Below are positions 28,908 to 38,168 of a DNA stretch of 64,000 nucleotides, in pieces. The notes under the pieces were generated by a model. That model was not told where the DNA came from. It did no database searches and saw only the letters and a program-made list of their open reading frames with translations. Made by a program: the position numbers and the translations under genes. Location of the stretch: contig NZ_JANUGU010000004.1 of NCBI RefSeq assembly GCF_024753145.1, positions 62,001 through 126,000 of the forward strand. Reading direction: 5' to 3'. The DNA is from Massilia terrae. Lineage in GTDB: Bacteria; Pseudomonadota; Gammaproteobacteria; Burkholderiales; Burkholderiaceae_D. Positions within the stretch are counted from its first letter, which is position 1. Each line of letters starts with the position of its first letter.

Positions 28908-30361
28908 AACGCTTCCCCTATCCCACCCTGATGGTGCAGGGCACCACCTCCGACGCCGGCAAGAGCACGCTGGTCGCCGCCCTGTGCCGCCTGTTGTGGC
29001 GCTCCGGCGTCAAGGTCGCGCCCTTCAAGCCGCAGAACATGGCGCTGAACAGCGCGGTCACCAGCGACGGCGGCGAGATCGGCCGCGCCCAGGCGCTGCA
29101 GGCCATCGCCGCCGGTGTCGCGCCGCATACCGACTTCAACCCGGTGCTGCTCAAGCCTTCGAGCGACATCGGCGCCCAGGTGATCGTCCACGGCCGCGTG
29201 CGCGCCGAGATGGATGCGCGCGACTACCACCAGTACAAGACCGTGGCGATGCAGGCCGTGCTGGAATCGCACGCGCGGCTGCGGCAACAATACGATGCGG
29301 TGATCGTCGAGGGCGCGGGCAGCCCGGCCGAGATCAACCTGCGCGACCGCGACATCGCCAACATGGGCTTTGCCGAAGCGGTCGACTGCCCGGTGGTGCT
29401 GGTCGCGGACATCGACCGTGGCGGTGTGTTCGCGCACATCGTCGGCACCCTCTCCTGCCTGTCCCCGAGCGAGCGTGGGCGCATCATCGGCTTCGTGATC
29501 AACCGCTTCCGCGGCGACATCGGGCTGCTGGAGCCGGGACTGGAATGGCTCGAACGCGAGACCGGCAAGCCGGTGCTGGCGGTGCTGCCCTACCTGCACG
29601 GCCTCTACCTCGATGCCGAGGACGCGGTGCAGCCGGTGGCGCCGCGCGCGGGCGCGTTCCGCGTGGTGGTGCCGAGCTATCCGCGCATGAGCAACCACAC
29701 CGATTTCGATCCGCTGCGCGTGCATCCCGAAATCAACCTGCGCTACGTGCGCCAGGGTGAGGCCATTCCCGGCGCCGACCTGATCGTCCTCCCGGGCAGC
29801 AAGAACACCCGCGCGGACCTGGCCTGGCTGCGCGAGCACGGCTGGTTCGACGCGATCCGCCGCCACCTGCGCTACGGCGGCAAGGTGATCGGCATCTGCG
29901 GCGGCTTCCAGATGCTCGGGGCCAGCGTGGCCGATCCCGAAGGCGTCGAAGGAGCGCCCGGCACATCGCAGGCTCTCGGTTTGCTCGACATGAGCACGAC
30001 GCTGGCCGGCACCAAGCGGCTGGCGCAAGTCTCTGGCGAATTCGCGTTCGGCCAAAACGACATCCCGATCGACGGCTATGAGATCCATATGGGCGTTTCG
30101 GAAGGTGTCGCGATGGCGCATCCCGCGTTCTGCATCGATGGCCGCGGCGACGGCGCCATGTCCGCAGATGGGCAGATCCTTGGGACCTACTTGCACGGTC
30201 TGTTCGACAACCCGCGAGCCTGTGCCGCTTTGCTCGACTGGGCAGGCCTGCACGGCGCGCAGGAAGTCGACAGCGCCGCCCTGCGCAACGCCAGCCTTGA
30301 TCGCATCGCCGACGCCGCCGAACCGCTGCTGGCACGCCTGCTGGAGCTGGCGGCGCGATGA
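28904..30361 (+). CDS. cobQ: Cobyric acid synthase
   Basis: The 485-residue amidotransferase adds the b, d, e and g amides to form (adenosyl)cobyric acid. The N-terminal ATPase-like domain has [17 protein letters not shown] and [10 protein letters not shown]. The C-terminal CobBQ-type glutaminase domain has [11 protein letters not shown], the nucleophile Cys in [11 protein letters not shown], and the partner histidine in [10 protein letters not shown]. It is the last gene of the block. No terminator hairpin is evident in the few bases before the convergent gene that follows. Confidence 0.96.
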   Translation: MKRFPYPTLMVQGTTSDAGKSTLVAALCRLLWRSGVKVAPFKPQNMALNSAVTSDGGEIGRAQALQAIAAGVAPHTDFNPVLLKPSSDIGAQVIVHGRVRAEMDARDYHQYKTVAMQAVLESHARLRQQYDAVIVEGAGSPAEINLRDRDIANMGFAEAVDCPVVLVADIDRGGVFAHIVGTLSCLSPSERGRIIGFVINRFRGDIGLLEPGLEWLERETGKPVLAVLPYLHGLYLDAEDAVQPVAPRAGAFRVVVPSYPRMSNHTDFDPLRVHPEINLRYVRQGEAIPGADLIVLPGSKNTRADLAWLREHGWFDAIRRHLRYGGKVIGICGGFQMLGASVADPEGVEGAPGTSQALGLLDMSTTLAGTKRLAQVSGEFAFGQNDIPIDGYEIHMGVSEGVAMAHPAFCIDGRGDGAMSADGQILGTYLHGLFDNPRACAALLDWAGLHGAQEVDSAALRNASLDRIADAAEPLLARLLELAAR

Positions 30362-30366
30362 GGCTC

Positions 30367-30837
30367 TTACGGCCGGCGCGATGGCGGCGTTGAGCCTGCG
30401 GGCTTCGCAGGAAGGACTGGCGGCATGCCCGCCTGCAGCTGCTTGAGCAAAACCGCGGTTTCTTCCACCTGCCGTTTGATCTCTGCCTGGGTTGCCCCCA
30501 TACTGGCTCCGGCCTGGAAGGCAGCGGTCATATTGGACAACAGCGTCGCGTTGATTGCGCCGACTCCGAGGACAATCGCGATTACCGCGCTGAGGCCCGT
30601 GACGATCGTCGTCGTTTTGAGATTGCTGATCGATTCCTGCGTTTTTTCAAACAACTTTTCGAGCCTCGCGAAACGCTCATCCGTTTGTTTGTCGCGTTCC
30701 TCCAGGCGCTTGTCGCGTTCATCCATGCGCATCACCAGCCCATCGATGCTCGCGTGAATTGCCGCGACATGCCCTTCAAGGCGGGCTTCCACGGTTGCAA
30801 TCTTTGCGTCAACCTCCGCGCTGCTGGGACTGCTCAT
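30367..30837 (-). CDS. Coiled-coil protein with one transmembrane segment, function unknown
   Basis: This 156-residue protein is not recognised by name. Residues about 8-75 form a charged coiled coil with repeated D/E-E-R-D-K blocks (MDERDKRLEERDK). One transmembrane helix follows at about 77-103 (TGLSAVIAIVLGVGAINATLL), and then a short amphipathic tail ends in a Pro-rich basic stretch. Similar small bacterial proteins are annotated as DUF-type coiled-coil membrane proteins. The gene is convergent with cobQ and has a mid-strength local start. It may be a structural or scaffolding protein, but there is no functional clue from its neighbours. Confidence 0.65.
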   Translation of the reverse strand: MSSPSSAEVDAKIATVEARLEGHVAAIHASIDGLVMRMDERDKRLEERDKQTDERFARLEKLFEKTQESISNLKTTTIVTGLSAVIAIVLGVGAINATLLSNMTAAFQAGASMGATQAEIKRQVEETAVLLKQLQAGMPPVLPAKPAGSTPPSRRP

Positions 30838-30932
30838 ATGCGCTCCCCAATCGATTCAGCCAAGTTTACACCTGCACTGGCACCGCGCGTTTGAGCAGCC
30901 CTAATCTGTCCGCTTGAACTTCGGCGCCGCCT

Positions 30933-31430
30933 TCAGCCGGCGTCGAGATGGCGCTTCATCTGCGACAGCAGCTCGATCAGTCGCGCCTTGTCATCGACCG
31001 CGACATCGCACAGCAGCTCCTCGATCCAGCGCTCGTGCACCGCCGCCATCTCGGCAAACGCGGCGCGGCCGGCGTCGGTCAGCTTGACTGAAAAGGCACG
31101 CCGGTCCTTGGGATCGGGCACGCGCAGCACCAGCTTTTCACGTTCGAGCAGGTCGGTGATGCCGGTGATATTGCCGCCGGTGACCATCATGCGCTTGGAG
31201 AGCTCGCCCATGCGCAGGCCCTCGGGATGGCGCTCCAGCTGCGCCATCAGGTCGAAGCGCGGCAAGGTGATGTCGAAGGTCTCGCGCAGCCGGCTGCGGA
31301 TCTCGTTCTCGATGCGCACGGTGCACGACAGCATGCGCAGCCACAGCTTGAGCGACTGGTGGTGATCGATGGTCAGTCGGCTCGCCAGGTCGAGCGCTTC
31401 GCCGCCGCCGTCTTGCGCCTGATCCGCCAT
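30933..31430 (-). CDS. MarR-family regulator of the adjacent aryl-CoA ligase
   Basis: The 165-residue winged-helix regulator has the MarR recognition block MGELSKRMMVTGGNITGITDLLE and the wing DRRAFSVKLTDAG. Three consecutive ATGs occur (31436, 31433, 31430). The third has AGGA at a 6-nt distance and is chosen, although the first overlaps the ligase stop. It is translationally coupled behind the aryl-CoA ligase. Such MarR proteins typically bind the aromatic acid or CoA thioester and repress the operon; a dyad that could be its operator lies upstream of the ligase. Confidence 0.88.
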   Translation of the reverse strand: MADQAQDGGGEALDLASRLTIDHHQSLKLWLRMLSCTVRIENEIRSRLRETFDITLPRFDLMAQLERHPEGLRMGELSKRMMVTGGNITGITDLLEREKLVLRVPDPKDRRAFSVKLTDAGRAAFAEMAAVHERWIEELLCDVAVDDKARLIELLSQMKRHLDAG

Positions 31431-31432
31431 CA

Positions 31433-33076
31433 TCATTCCTGCCCGGCCGGATCGGCCTTGAGTTTGAAGCGCTGCAGCTTGCCGGTTTCGGTGCGCGGCA
31501 GCCGGTCACGGAATTTTACCGAGCGTGGATATTTGTAGGGCGCGATCTGGCCTTTGACGAATTCCTGCAGCTCGTGCGCGGTCGCCTCGCCAGCCTCGAT
31601 GCCCGGCTTGAGCACGACGTGGGCTTCGACCAGCTGGCCGCGCTCCGCATCGGGCAGGCCGACCACGCCGCATTCGGCCACCGCCGGATGGCGCAGCAGC
31701 GCCTCCTCGACCTCGACGCCGGCGATGTTGTAACCGGCCGAGATGATCATGTCGTCGGTGCGCGAGCGATAGTGGAAATAACCTTCGTCGTCCATTTCAT
31801 AGGCGTCCCCGGTGAGGTTCCAGCCGTTCTTGACGTAGTCGCGCTGGCGCGGGTCGGACAGGTAGCGGCAGCCGGTCGGCCCCTTGACCGCGAGCCGCCC
31901 GATCACGCCCGGCCCCTGCTCGATGCCATGCTCGTCGAGGATGCAGGCACGGTAGCCCGGCACCGGCTTGCCGGTGGCGCCGGGGCGGATGTCGGGACCG
32001 GAAGCCGAGATGAAGATGTGCAGGATCTCGGTGGCGCCGATCCCGTCGATCATGTCGAGCGAGGTGGCGGCGCGCCAGGCTTCGCGCGTGGCGAGTGGCA
32101 GCGCCTCGCCGGCGGACACCGTGCGCGTGAGGCTGGACAGGTCGAAGCGCGCGGCCAGCGGCGCCATCTGGCGGTAGAAGGTGGGCGCGGTGAAGCACAC
32201 CGTGGCGCGGTATTGTTCGATGGCGGCCAGCAGCGACTCGGGCGTGAGCTTTTCGAGCAGCACCGCACTCGCGCCCACGCGCAGGGGAAACAGCAGCAGC
32301 CCGCCCAGGCCGAAGGTGAAGGCCAGCGGCGGCGTGCCGATGAAGACGTCGTCGATGCGCGAGCGCAGCACGTGCGGAGGAAAGCAGTCGCAGATTGCCA
32401 GCACGTCCCGGTGGAAGTGCATGGTCCCCTTCGGCACGCCGGTGGTGCCGGAGGTGAAGCTGATCAGGCAGACGTCGTCGGCGGAGGTGTCGACTGCGGT
32501 GAACGGCGCATCGTGCGCCCGCATCCGCGCCTCCAGGCCGTGCGGGCTCTCCTTGTCGCCGAAGCGCAGCAGCGGCGGGCACGGGACCGAGAGCGCATCG
32601 AATTCGGCGCACAGCGCGCCGGCGCACAGTACCGCGTCCACCCTGGCCTTGCCGATGATCTTGGACAGCTCGGCGGCGCGCAGCAGCGGCATGGTGGGGA
32701 CGGCGATCAGGCCGGCCTTTTGCACCGCCAGGATGGCCGCGGCCATCATCGGGCAGTTGGCGCCGCGCAGCAGCACGCGGTTGCCGGTGACGAGGCCAAG
32801 GTCGCGGTGCAGCACGTGGGCGATGCGGTCGATTCGCTCTTGCAGCTCGCGGTAGGTCCAGCGTTCGTCCGCGCTCATCAGCGCGATGCGCGCGCCCCAG
32901 CCGCGGTCGACCGCCCGGTCCACCAGTTCGGCCACGCAGTTCATGCGCGCGGGGTAGCGCAGTTCGGGCAGCTCGAACAGGAAATCGGGCCACTCGTCGA
33001 ACGGCGGCAGGCTGGCGCGCGCAAAGCCGTCCACGTAGGCGGAAGGACTCAGGTCTGCAGCGGTAAAGCGTGTCAT
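31433..33076 (-). CDS. Aryl-CoA ligase, 2-aminobenzoate/benzoate-CoA ligase type
   Basis: The 547-residue acyl-adenylate-forming enzyme carries the AMP-binding P-loop SFTSGTTGVPKGTMHFHRD, the GIGATEILHIF core, the hinge YRSRTDDMIISAGYNI and the C-terminal catalytic lysine in RTETGKLQRF. The overall sequence resembles benzoate-CoA ligases, in particular the 2-aminobenzoate (anthranilate) branch known from aerobic CoA-dependent anthranilate degradation. The exact acid cannot be fixed from sequence. No 2-aminobenzoyl-CoA monooxygenase lies nearby. It forms an operon with a MarR regulator. Confidence 0.82.
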   Translation of the reverse strand: MTRFTAADLSPSAYVDGFARASLPPFDEWPDFLFELPELRYPARMNCVAELVDRAVDRGWGARIALMSADERWTYRELQERIDRIAHVLHRDLGLVTGNRVLLRGANCPMMAAAILAVQKAGLIAVPTMPLLRAAELSKIIGKARVDAVLCAGALCAEFDALSVPCPPLLRFGDKESPHGLEARMRAHDAPFTAVDTSADDVCLISFTSGTTGVPKGTMHFHRDVLAICDCFPPHVLRSRIDDVFIGTPPLAFTFGLGGLLLFPLRVGASAVLLEKLTPESLLAAIEQYRATVCFTAPTFYRQMAPLAARFDLSSLTRTVSAGEALPLATREAWRAATSLDMIDGIGATEILHIFISASGPDIRPGATGKPVPGYRACILDEHGIEQGPGVIGRLAVKGPTGCRYLSDPRQRDYVKNGWNLTGDAYEMDDEGYFHYRSRTDDMIISAGYNIAGVEVEEALLRHPAVAECGVVGLPDAERGQLVEAHVVLKPGIEAGEATAHELQEFVKGQIAPYKYPRSVKFRDRLPRTETGKLQRFKLKADPAGQE

Positions 33077-33122
33077 GGACGCCCCGTGGAAGAGTGAGTG
33101 ATGGACCGGAACCGGGGCTTAC

Positions 33123-33134
33123 TTTAGACCTAAA
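33123..33134. promoter_or_regulatory. Candidate MarR operator upstream of the aryl-CoA ligase
   Basis: A dyad TTTAG-AC-CTAAA lies 47 nt upstream of the ligase start in an AT-rich pocket, where the promoter of the ligase-marR operon should be. Its size and symmetry fit a MarR-type site. It is a single occurrence, so the assignment is tentative. Confidence 0.4.
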
Positions 33135-33172
33135 CTATGTGCTCAGCAAGCGGATTCGCATATGCTGTTGGC

Positions 33173-33883
33173 CTAGCCCATTGCGCGCGCCAGGTCGCTC
33201 TGGCGCACCACGCTGCTGCGCGCGGCATCGAGCGCATCCTCGGCATCGCACAGCTGCAGCCCGGATTTGGCGGCGGCGCCGGACAGCGCGCGCGATGCGG
33301 CATGCAGGCCGAGGGTGGCGCAGCCCTCGCCCAGGCGCCGCAGGCGCGCACGGGCCTCGTCGGCGTCGCCGGCCGCGAGCAACTGCCCGATTGCGGCGCC
33401 GGCCTCGCCCAGCTGCTTGTGCAGACCGCCCAGGTAGAGCAGCAGGCGGGCGGCGTCGATGCCGAGCCGGCGCAAGGTCTGCGCGGGAGCTTCGGCGTCG
33501 TCCTCGGCCGCGCCCAGGCTGGCCAGCAGCGCGCGCACCGCGTCCGGGTCGAAGGGCTTGACCAGGTAGCCCGAGGCGCCCAGCACGCTGGCCTGGTCGA
33601 CCGTCGCGCGCTCGTCGGCGGCGGAGGCCAGCACGAAAGGGAGCCTGGAAAAGCGCGCGTCGGCGCGGATCCGCTGCAGCAGGTCCATGCCGGACAGGCG
33701 CGGCATGCGCAGGTCGCAGAACACGATCGCCGGCCGCGGCCCGCCGTCGAGCAGGCGCCATGCGTCTTCGCCGTCCTCGGCCTCGAGCACGTCGTAGCTG
33801 CCGCTGGAGTCGACCAGGTGCATCAGCACCATGCGCGACACCACGTCGTCATCCACCACCAGCACCTTGGTCCGTTCCTTCAT
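33173..33883 (-). CDS. Response regulator with C-terminal degenerate Hpt-like domain
   Basis: The 236-residue protein has a complete receiver domain: acidic pocket DDD at 11-13, phospho-acceptor Asp57 in VFCDLRMPRLSG, Ser/Thr in LASAADE and Lys109 in YLVKPFDPD. Residues about 136-236 look like a four-helix Hpt module, but the place of the phospho-histidine in the HxLKG-type motif reads LRRLGEGCATLGL, with Arg182 in place of His. There is no DNA-binding domain, so the output is likely protein-protein. It follows the hybrid kinase by 37 nt in the same operon and is its probable phosphoacceptor or modulator. Confidence 0.88.
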   Translation of the reverse strand: MKERTKVLVVDDDVVSRMVLMHLVDSSGSYDVLEAEDGEDAWRLLDGGPRPAIVFCDLRMPRLSGMDLLQRIRADARFSRLPFVLASAADERATVDQASVLGASGYLVKPFDPDAVRALLASLGAAEDDAEAPAQTLRRLGIDAARLLLYLGGLHKQLGEAGAAIGQLLAAGDADEARARLRRLGEGCATLGLHAASRALSGAAAKSGLQLCDAEDALDAARSSVVRQSDLARAMG

Positions 33884-33920
33884 CGCGTCTCCGTTTTCCC
33901 GCATTATAGCGGGCTGCGGC

Positions 33921-36900
33921 TCAGGCCCAGGCGGAGTCGAACGCGCGCAGCATCTGGGCCAGGCGCGGCAGCCCGGCGCGCAGCGCATCGAAGTCGCCGC
34001 CGTCGGCCAGCGCTTCGAGCTGGCCGCACAGCTCGGCCAGCTCGGTCTCGCCGAGATAGCCGGCGCTGCCGCGCAGGCCGTGCAGCAGCATGGCGCAGGC
34101 TTCGCGGTCCGCGCCCTGCAAGGCTTGCTCCAGCTGCGCGCGGCGCCGCGGCAGGTCGGCGGCGAAGGCGGCCCGCATGCGCTGGCGCAGGTCGGCGCCC
34201 GGCTCTGCCCCGCTTGCCGCCGCATCGGCCTGCAGGTCCGGGCCGGTGAACACGCCGAACATCTCATCCAGTTCCGCCGTGCTGCGGGCCGGCCTGCGCG
34301 GCGCCAGCAGTTCGAGCGCGACACCGCGCGCCAGCTGGCGTTCGATCGCGCGCACCAGCTGGAAGTGCAGCGCCTCCTCGTCGATCGGCTTGGACAGGAA
34401 GCCGTCCATGCCGCAGGCAAGGTAACGCGCGCGATCCTCGTCGCTGGCGTTGGCGGTGAGCGCGACGATCATCACCTGCGGGTCGAGCACCGGCGCATCC
34501 GCCTCGCCGCCGGCGCGGATCAGGCGCGCGCAGGTGGCGCCATCCATCTCCGGCATGCGGCCATCCATCAGCACCAGGTCGTAGCGGCGACGCGCGCAGG
34601 CCGCCAGCGCCAGCTTGCCGTTGCCCGCGACGTCGACCTCGTGGCCGAGCTCTTCCAGCAGGGTGCGCACGATGATCTGGTTGGTCGGGAAGTCTTCCGC
34701 GCACAGCACCGCGAGTCGATGCGTGTGCGGCTCGCGCCGTTCGCGCAGCGGCTGCGGCGGCTGCACGCCGTCGGCCAGCGGCAGCACGAAGCTGAAGGTG
34801 CTCCCCACGCCCTCGATACTCTCGGCCGTGATCCAGCCGCCCATCAGCTCGACCAGCTGGCGGCAGATCGCCAGTCCCAGCCCGGTGCCGCCGTAGCGCC
34901 GCGTGGTGGTGCTGTCGGCTTGCTCGAATTTCTGGAACAGGCGCGGCAAGGCGGCGGCGGCGATGCCGATGCCGGTGTCGCGCACCGAGAAGCGGATCAT
35001 GTTCGGCCGCTCCACCCCGGGCTCGGTGTTCAGCTGGTCGCCCGGCCGTCGCTCCACCGCGAGAGTGATGGCGCCGTCATTGGTGAATTTGAAGGCGTTG
35101 CCGAGCAGGTTGACCAGCACCTGGCGCAGCCGGGTCGGGTCGCCCACCACGAAGCGCGGCAGGCCGGGCGCCAGCTCGATCGCGAAGCCGACGCTGCGCG
35201 CCGCGGCCTGCTCCTCGAACAGGCTGGCCACGTGGTCGATTGCCGCGTGCAGGGCGAAGTCGATGTTCTCGATGGTGAGCTTGCCTGCCTCGATCTTGGA
35301 GAAGTCGAGCAGGTCGTTGATGATGGCCAGCAGCGACTGCGCACTGGCCTGACCGCGCTCGATCTGCTCGCGCGTGGTGTTCTTCAGCTGGCGGTCGCGC
35401 AGCGCGAAGCCGAGCATGCCGATCACGCCGGCCAGCGGGGTGCGCATCTCGTGGCTCATATTGGCCAGGAATTCGGACTTCTGGCGGGTCGCGTCCTCGG
35501 CGCGCTGCTTGGCCAGGCGCAGGCGCTCCTCATTGTCCTGCAGCGCGCGGTTGGCCTGGGCCAGGTCCTCGGTATTGCGGCTCACCTCGCGCTCGCGCTC
35601 GCGCAGCTCGTGGGTCTGCAGTTCGAGCAGGCGGTTCTGCTGTTCGATGCGCTCGGTGCGGGCGCTCACCTGGCGCTCCAGCAGCACTTTCTGGCGGCGC
35701 AGGTTGGACAGGCGCGCCACCACCACACCGTAGCCGGCGCCGAGCAGCAGCAGCAATCCCAGCACACGGAACCACCAGGTCTTCCAGTACGGCGGCTCGA
35801 TCACGATATTCAGCTCGGCCGGGGTGCTGCTCCACACGCCGTCCTTGTTGGCCGCCCGGACCTTGAACACGTAATGGCCGGGGTCGAGGTTGGTGTAGGT
35901 GGCGAAGCGCTTGGTGGCGTCGGCGCTGACCCAGTCGCGGTCGAAGCCTTCCAGCTTGTAGGCGAAGCGGTTGCGCTGGGGCGCCGCGTAGTGCAGCGCC
36001 GAGAACTCCAGCGTGAACACCGATTCCGCCGCGCTCAGGGTGATCGTCCTGGCGTGCTCGATCGGTCCCGGCGCGCCATCGCGCCGGATCTGGCCCACCG
36101 GCCGGTTGAAGATCTGGAAGCCGGTGATGACCGCGCGCGGCGCGATGCCGTTGTCGCGGATGGCGTCCGGGTTGAACGCCGTGATGCCGTTGAAGCCGCC
36201 GAAGTACAGGGTGCCGTCGGCCGCGCGCAGGGCCGAGGTGTCGTAGTAGGCGCCCTCGATGGTGCCGTCGACGGCGACGTAGTTGCGCCAGGTCGAGGTG
36301 GCCGGGTCGAGGCAGGACAGGCCGGCGCTGGTCGACACCCAGATGCGGCCGGCGCGGTCCTCCTGCATCGCCGCCACGTCGTCGTTGCCCAGGCCGTCGC
36401 GGGTGGTGTAGCGCAGGAAGCGGATGCTGCCGTTCTTTTCCTCGACCAGGCGGTTGATGCCGGCAGCGGTGCCGACCCACAGGTTGCCCTTGCTGTCCTC
36501 CAGCAGGTAGTGGACTTCGTCGTGCGTCAGGCTGGACGGGTCGCGCTCGTCGTGGTGGAAGTGGCGGAACTTGCCGGTGGCGCGGTCGAGCAGGTTCAGG
36601 CCGTCGAAGGTGCCGACCCACAGGCGGCCGCGCCGGTCTTCCAGAATCGGGCGCACGATATTGTCGGTCAGGGTGCTGGCGTCGCCCGGGTCGCGCTTGT
36701 AGGTGGTCAGCTTGCCGCTGCCGGTCTCGAGCCGGTGCAGGCCGCCGGAACTGGCGATCCACAGCGTGCCGGCGCGGTCCATGCTCATGTAGCGCACCTC
36801 GTTGGCTTCGCCGTCGCCCGGCACCAGCAGGCGCCGCGTGAAATGGCCGGTGGCGGGATCGAAGCGCGTCACGCCACGGCTGCTGCCGATCCACAGCGCG

Positions 36901-38168
36901 CCGCCCGGTTCGCGCGCCAGCGCGGTGCCCATGGTGTCGATCAGGCTGTCCGGGTTCTTCGGGTCGTGCCGGAACACGCGCACGGTGGTGGCGGTGGCCG
37001 GATCGAACAGGTTCAGGCCGGCGTTGGTGGCCAGCCACAGCTTGCCGCTGCCGTCCGGCGCCAGCGCGTGCACCTTGTTGTCGGCCAGCGTGACCTGCTG
37101 GTCCGGCGCGCGCACGATGCGGGTGAAGCCGCCGCTGCCGAGGTCCACGCGCGAGGCGCCGGCATACCAGGTGCCCACCCAGAAGGTGCCGACCCGGTCG
37201 CTGTACAGCGCCGAGACCTGGTTGTCGGCCAGGCTGTGGTCGTCGATGGCGACGTGGGCATAGTTGGCGAAACGGCCGCTGCGCACGCGCCAGCGGTACA
37301 GGCCATTCTCGCGCGAGCCGATCCACACCGCGCCATCCGGGCCCTCGTACAGCTTGGTGACTTCGCCCGGCTTCAGGCCATCGTCAGGGCCGAACACGCG
37401 GCGCTCCCCGCGCGGCGCGCGCGACCAGCGCTCCAGTCCCGACTGGGTGCCGACCCACAACGCGCCGTCGCGGTCCACCAGCAGCGCGCGCACGGCGTCG
37501 TTGTGGGCGCTGGCGGCGCGCGGGTAATGCTCGAAGCGCTCGCTGCCCGGCTCCAGGCTGTCGACGCCGGTCGAGGTGCCGATCCACAGGCGCCCGGCGC
37601 TGTCGAGCGCCAGCGCGTTGACGCGGTCGTCGACCAGGCTGGCGTCGTCGCCCGGCACCCGGTGCCAGGTGCGGAACTTGCCGCTGGCCGGATCGAAGTG
37701 CTGCAGGCCGTCGCCGGTGGCGATCCACATGCCGCCCTTGCGGTCGTCAAGGATCGCCATCACGCGCCGGTTGCCGTTGCCGAGCCGGTAAGGCTCCTTC
37801 GGCACGAAGTGGGTGAACGACTGGGTGTCCGGTTCGTAGCGATCGAGGCCGCCGTCGGTGCCGACCCACAGCTGGCCGCTGCGGTCGACGTGCAGCGCGC
37901 GGATGTAGTTGTGGGCCACGGTGCGGGCGTCGCCCACCACGTTGCGGTAATTGGTCACGCGGTAGCCGTCGTAGCGCGACAGGCCGGTCTGGGTCCCGAA
38001 CCACATGAAGCCGTCCGCGTCCTGGGCGATCGCGAGCACGGTCTCCTGCGCCAGGCCGTCCTCGGTGGTCAGGTGGTCGAAGCGCAGCGTGGCGGCCGGC
38101 GCTGCGCGCGTGGCCGGGGCGATGCCGGCCAGCGCCAGCAGCAGGATCAGGGCGAACAGTGGTCTCAT
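33921..38168 (-). CDS. One-component-style hybrid sensor kinase (Reg_prop/Y_Y_Y-HisKA-REC-Hpt)
   Basis: The 1415-residue hybrid has a signal peptide and about a dozen Reg_prop beta-propeller repeats forming a two-propeller periplasmic sensor (about 25-720, repeated W(V/I)GT..GL). A Y_Y_Y domain (about 720-790), one transmembrane helix and a coiled coil follow. HisKA has His906 in LANMSHEMRTPL, the HATPase_c domain follows, and a receiver has Asp1202 in LVLMDGRMPEMDG. A C-terminal Hpt domain carries His1363 in LLHGLRGSAGYLG. Bacteroidetes use this sensor type for glycans; here the ligand is unknown. The start overlaps the patatin stop by 4 nt. Confidence 0.93.
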   Translation of the reverse strand: MRPLFALILLLALAGIAPATRAAPAATLRFDHLTTEDGLAQETVLAIAQDADGFMWFGTQTGLSRYDGYRVTNYRNVVGDARTVAHNYIRALHVDRSGQLWVGTDGGLDRYEPDTQSFTHFVPKEPYRLGNGNRRVMAILDDRKGGMWIATGDGLQHFDPASGKFRTWHRVPGDDASLVDDRVNALALDSAGRLWIGTSTGVDSLEPGSERFEHYPRAASAHNDAVRALLVDRDGALWVGTQSGLERWSRAPRGERRVFGPDDGLKPGEVTKLYEGPDGAVWIGSRENGLYRWRVRSGRFANYAHVAIDDHSLADNQVSALYSDRVGTFWVGTWYAGASRVDLGSGGFTRIVRAPDQQVTLADNKVHALAPDGSGKLWLATNAGLNLFDPATATTVRVFRHDPKNPDSLIDTMGTALAREPGGALWIGSSRGVTRFDPATGHFTRRLLVPGDGEANEVRYMSMDRAGTLWIASSGGLHRLETGSGKLTTYKRDPGDASTLTDNIVRPILEDRRGRLWVGTFDGLNLLDRATGKFRHFHHDERDPSSLTHDEVHYLLEDSKGNLWVGTAAGINRLVEEKNGSIRFLRYTTRDGLGNDDVAAMQEDRAGRIWVSTSAGLSCLDPATSTWRNYVAVDGTIEGAYYDTSALRAADGTLYFGGFNGITAFNPDAIRDNGIAPRAVITGFQIFNRPVGQIRRDGAPGPIEHARTITLSAAESVFTLEFSALHYAAPQRNRFAYKLEGFDRDWVSADATKRFATYTNLDPGHYVFKVRAANKDGVWSSTPAELNIVIEPPYWKTWWFRVLGLLLLLGAGYGVVVARLSNLRRQKVLLERQVSARTERIEQQNRLLELQTHELREREREVSRNTEDLAQANRALQDNEERLRLAKQRAEDATRQKSEFLANMSHEMRTPLAGVIGMLGFALRDRQLKNTTREQIERGQASAQSLLAIINDLLDFSKIEAGKLTIENIDFALHAAIDHVASLFEEQAAARSVGFAIELAPGLPRFVVGDPTRLRQVLVNLLGNAFKFTNDGAITLAVERRPGDQLNTEPGVERPNMIRFSVRDTGIGIAAAALPRLFQKFEQADSTTTRRYGGTGLGLAICRQLVELMGGWITAESIEGVGSTFSFVLPLADGVQPPQPLRERREPHTHRLAVLCAEDFPTNQIIVRTLLEELGHEVDVAGNGKLALAACARRRYDLVLMDGRMPEMDGATCARLIRAGGEADAPVLDPQVMIVALTANASDEDRARYLACGMDGFLSKPIDEEALHFQLVRAIERQLARGVALELLAPRRPARSTAELDEMFGVFTGPDLQADAAASGAEPGADLRQRMRAAFAADLPRRRAQLEQALQGADREACAMLLHGLRGSAGYLGETELAELCGQLEALADGGDFDALRAGLPRLAQMLRAFDSAWA

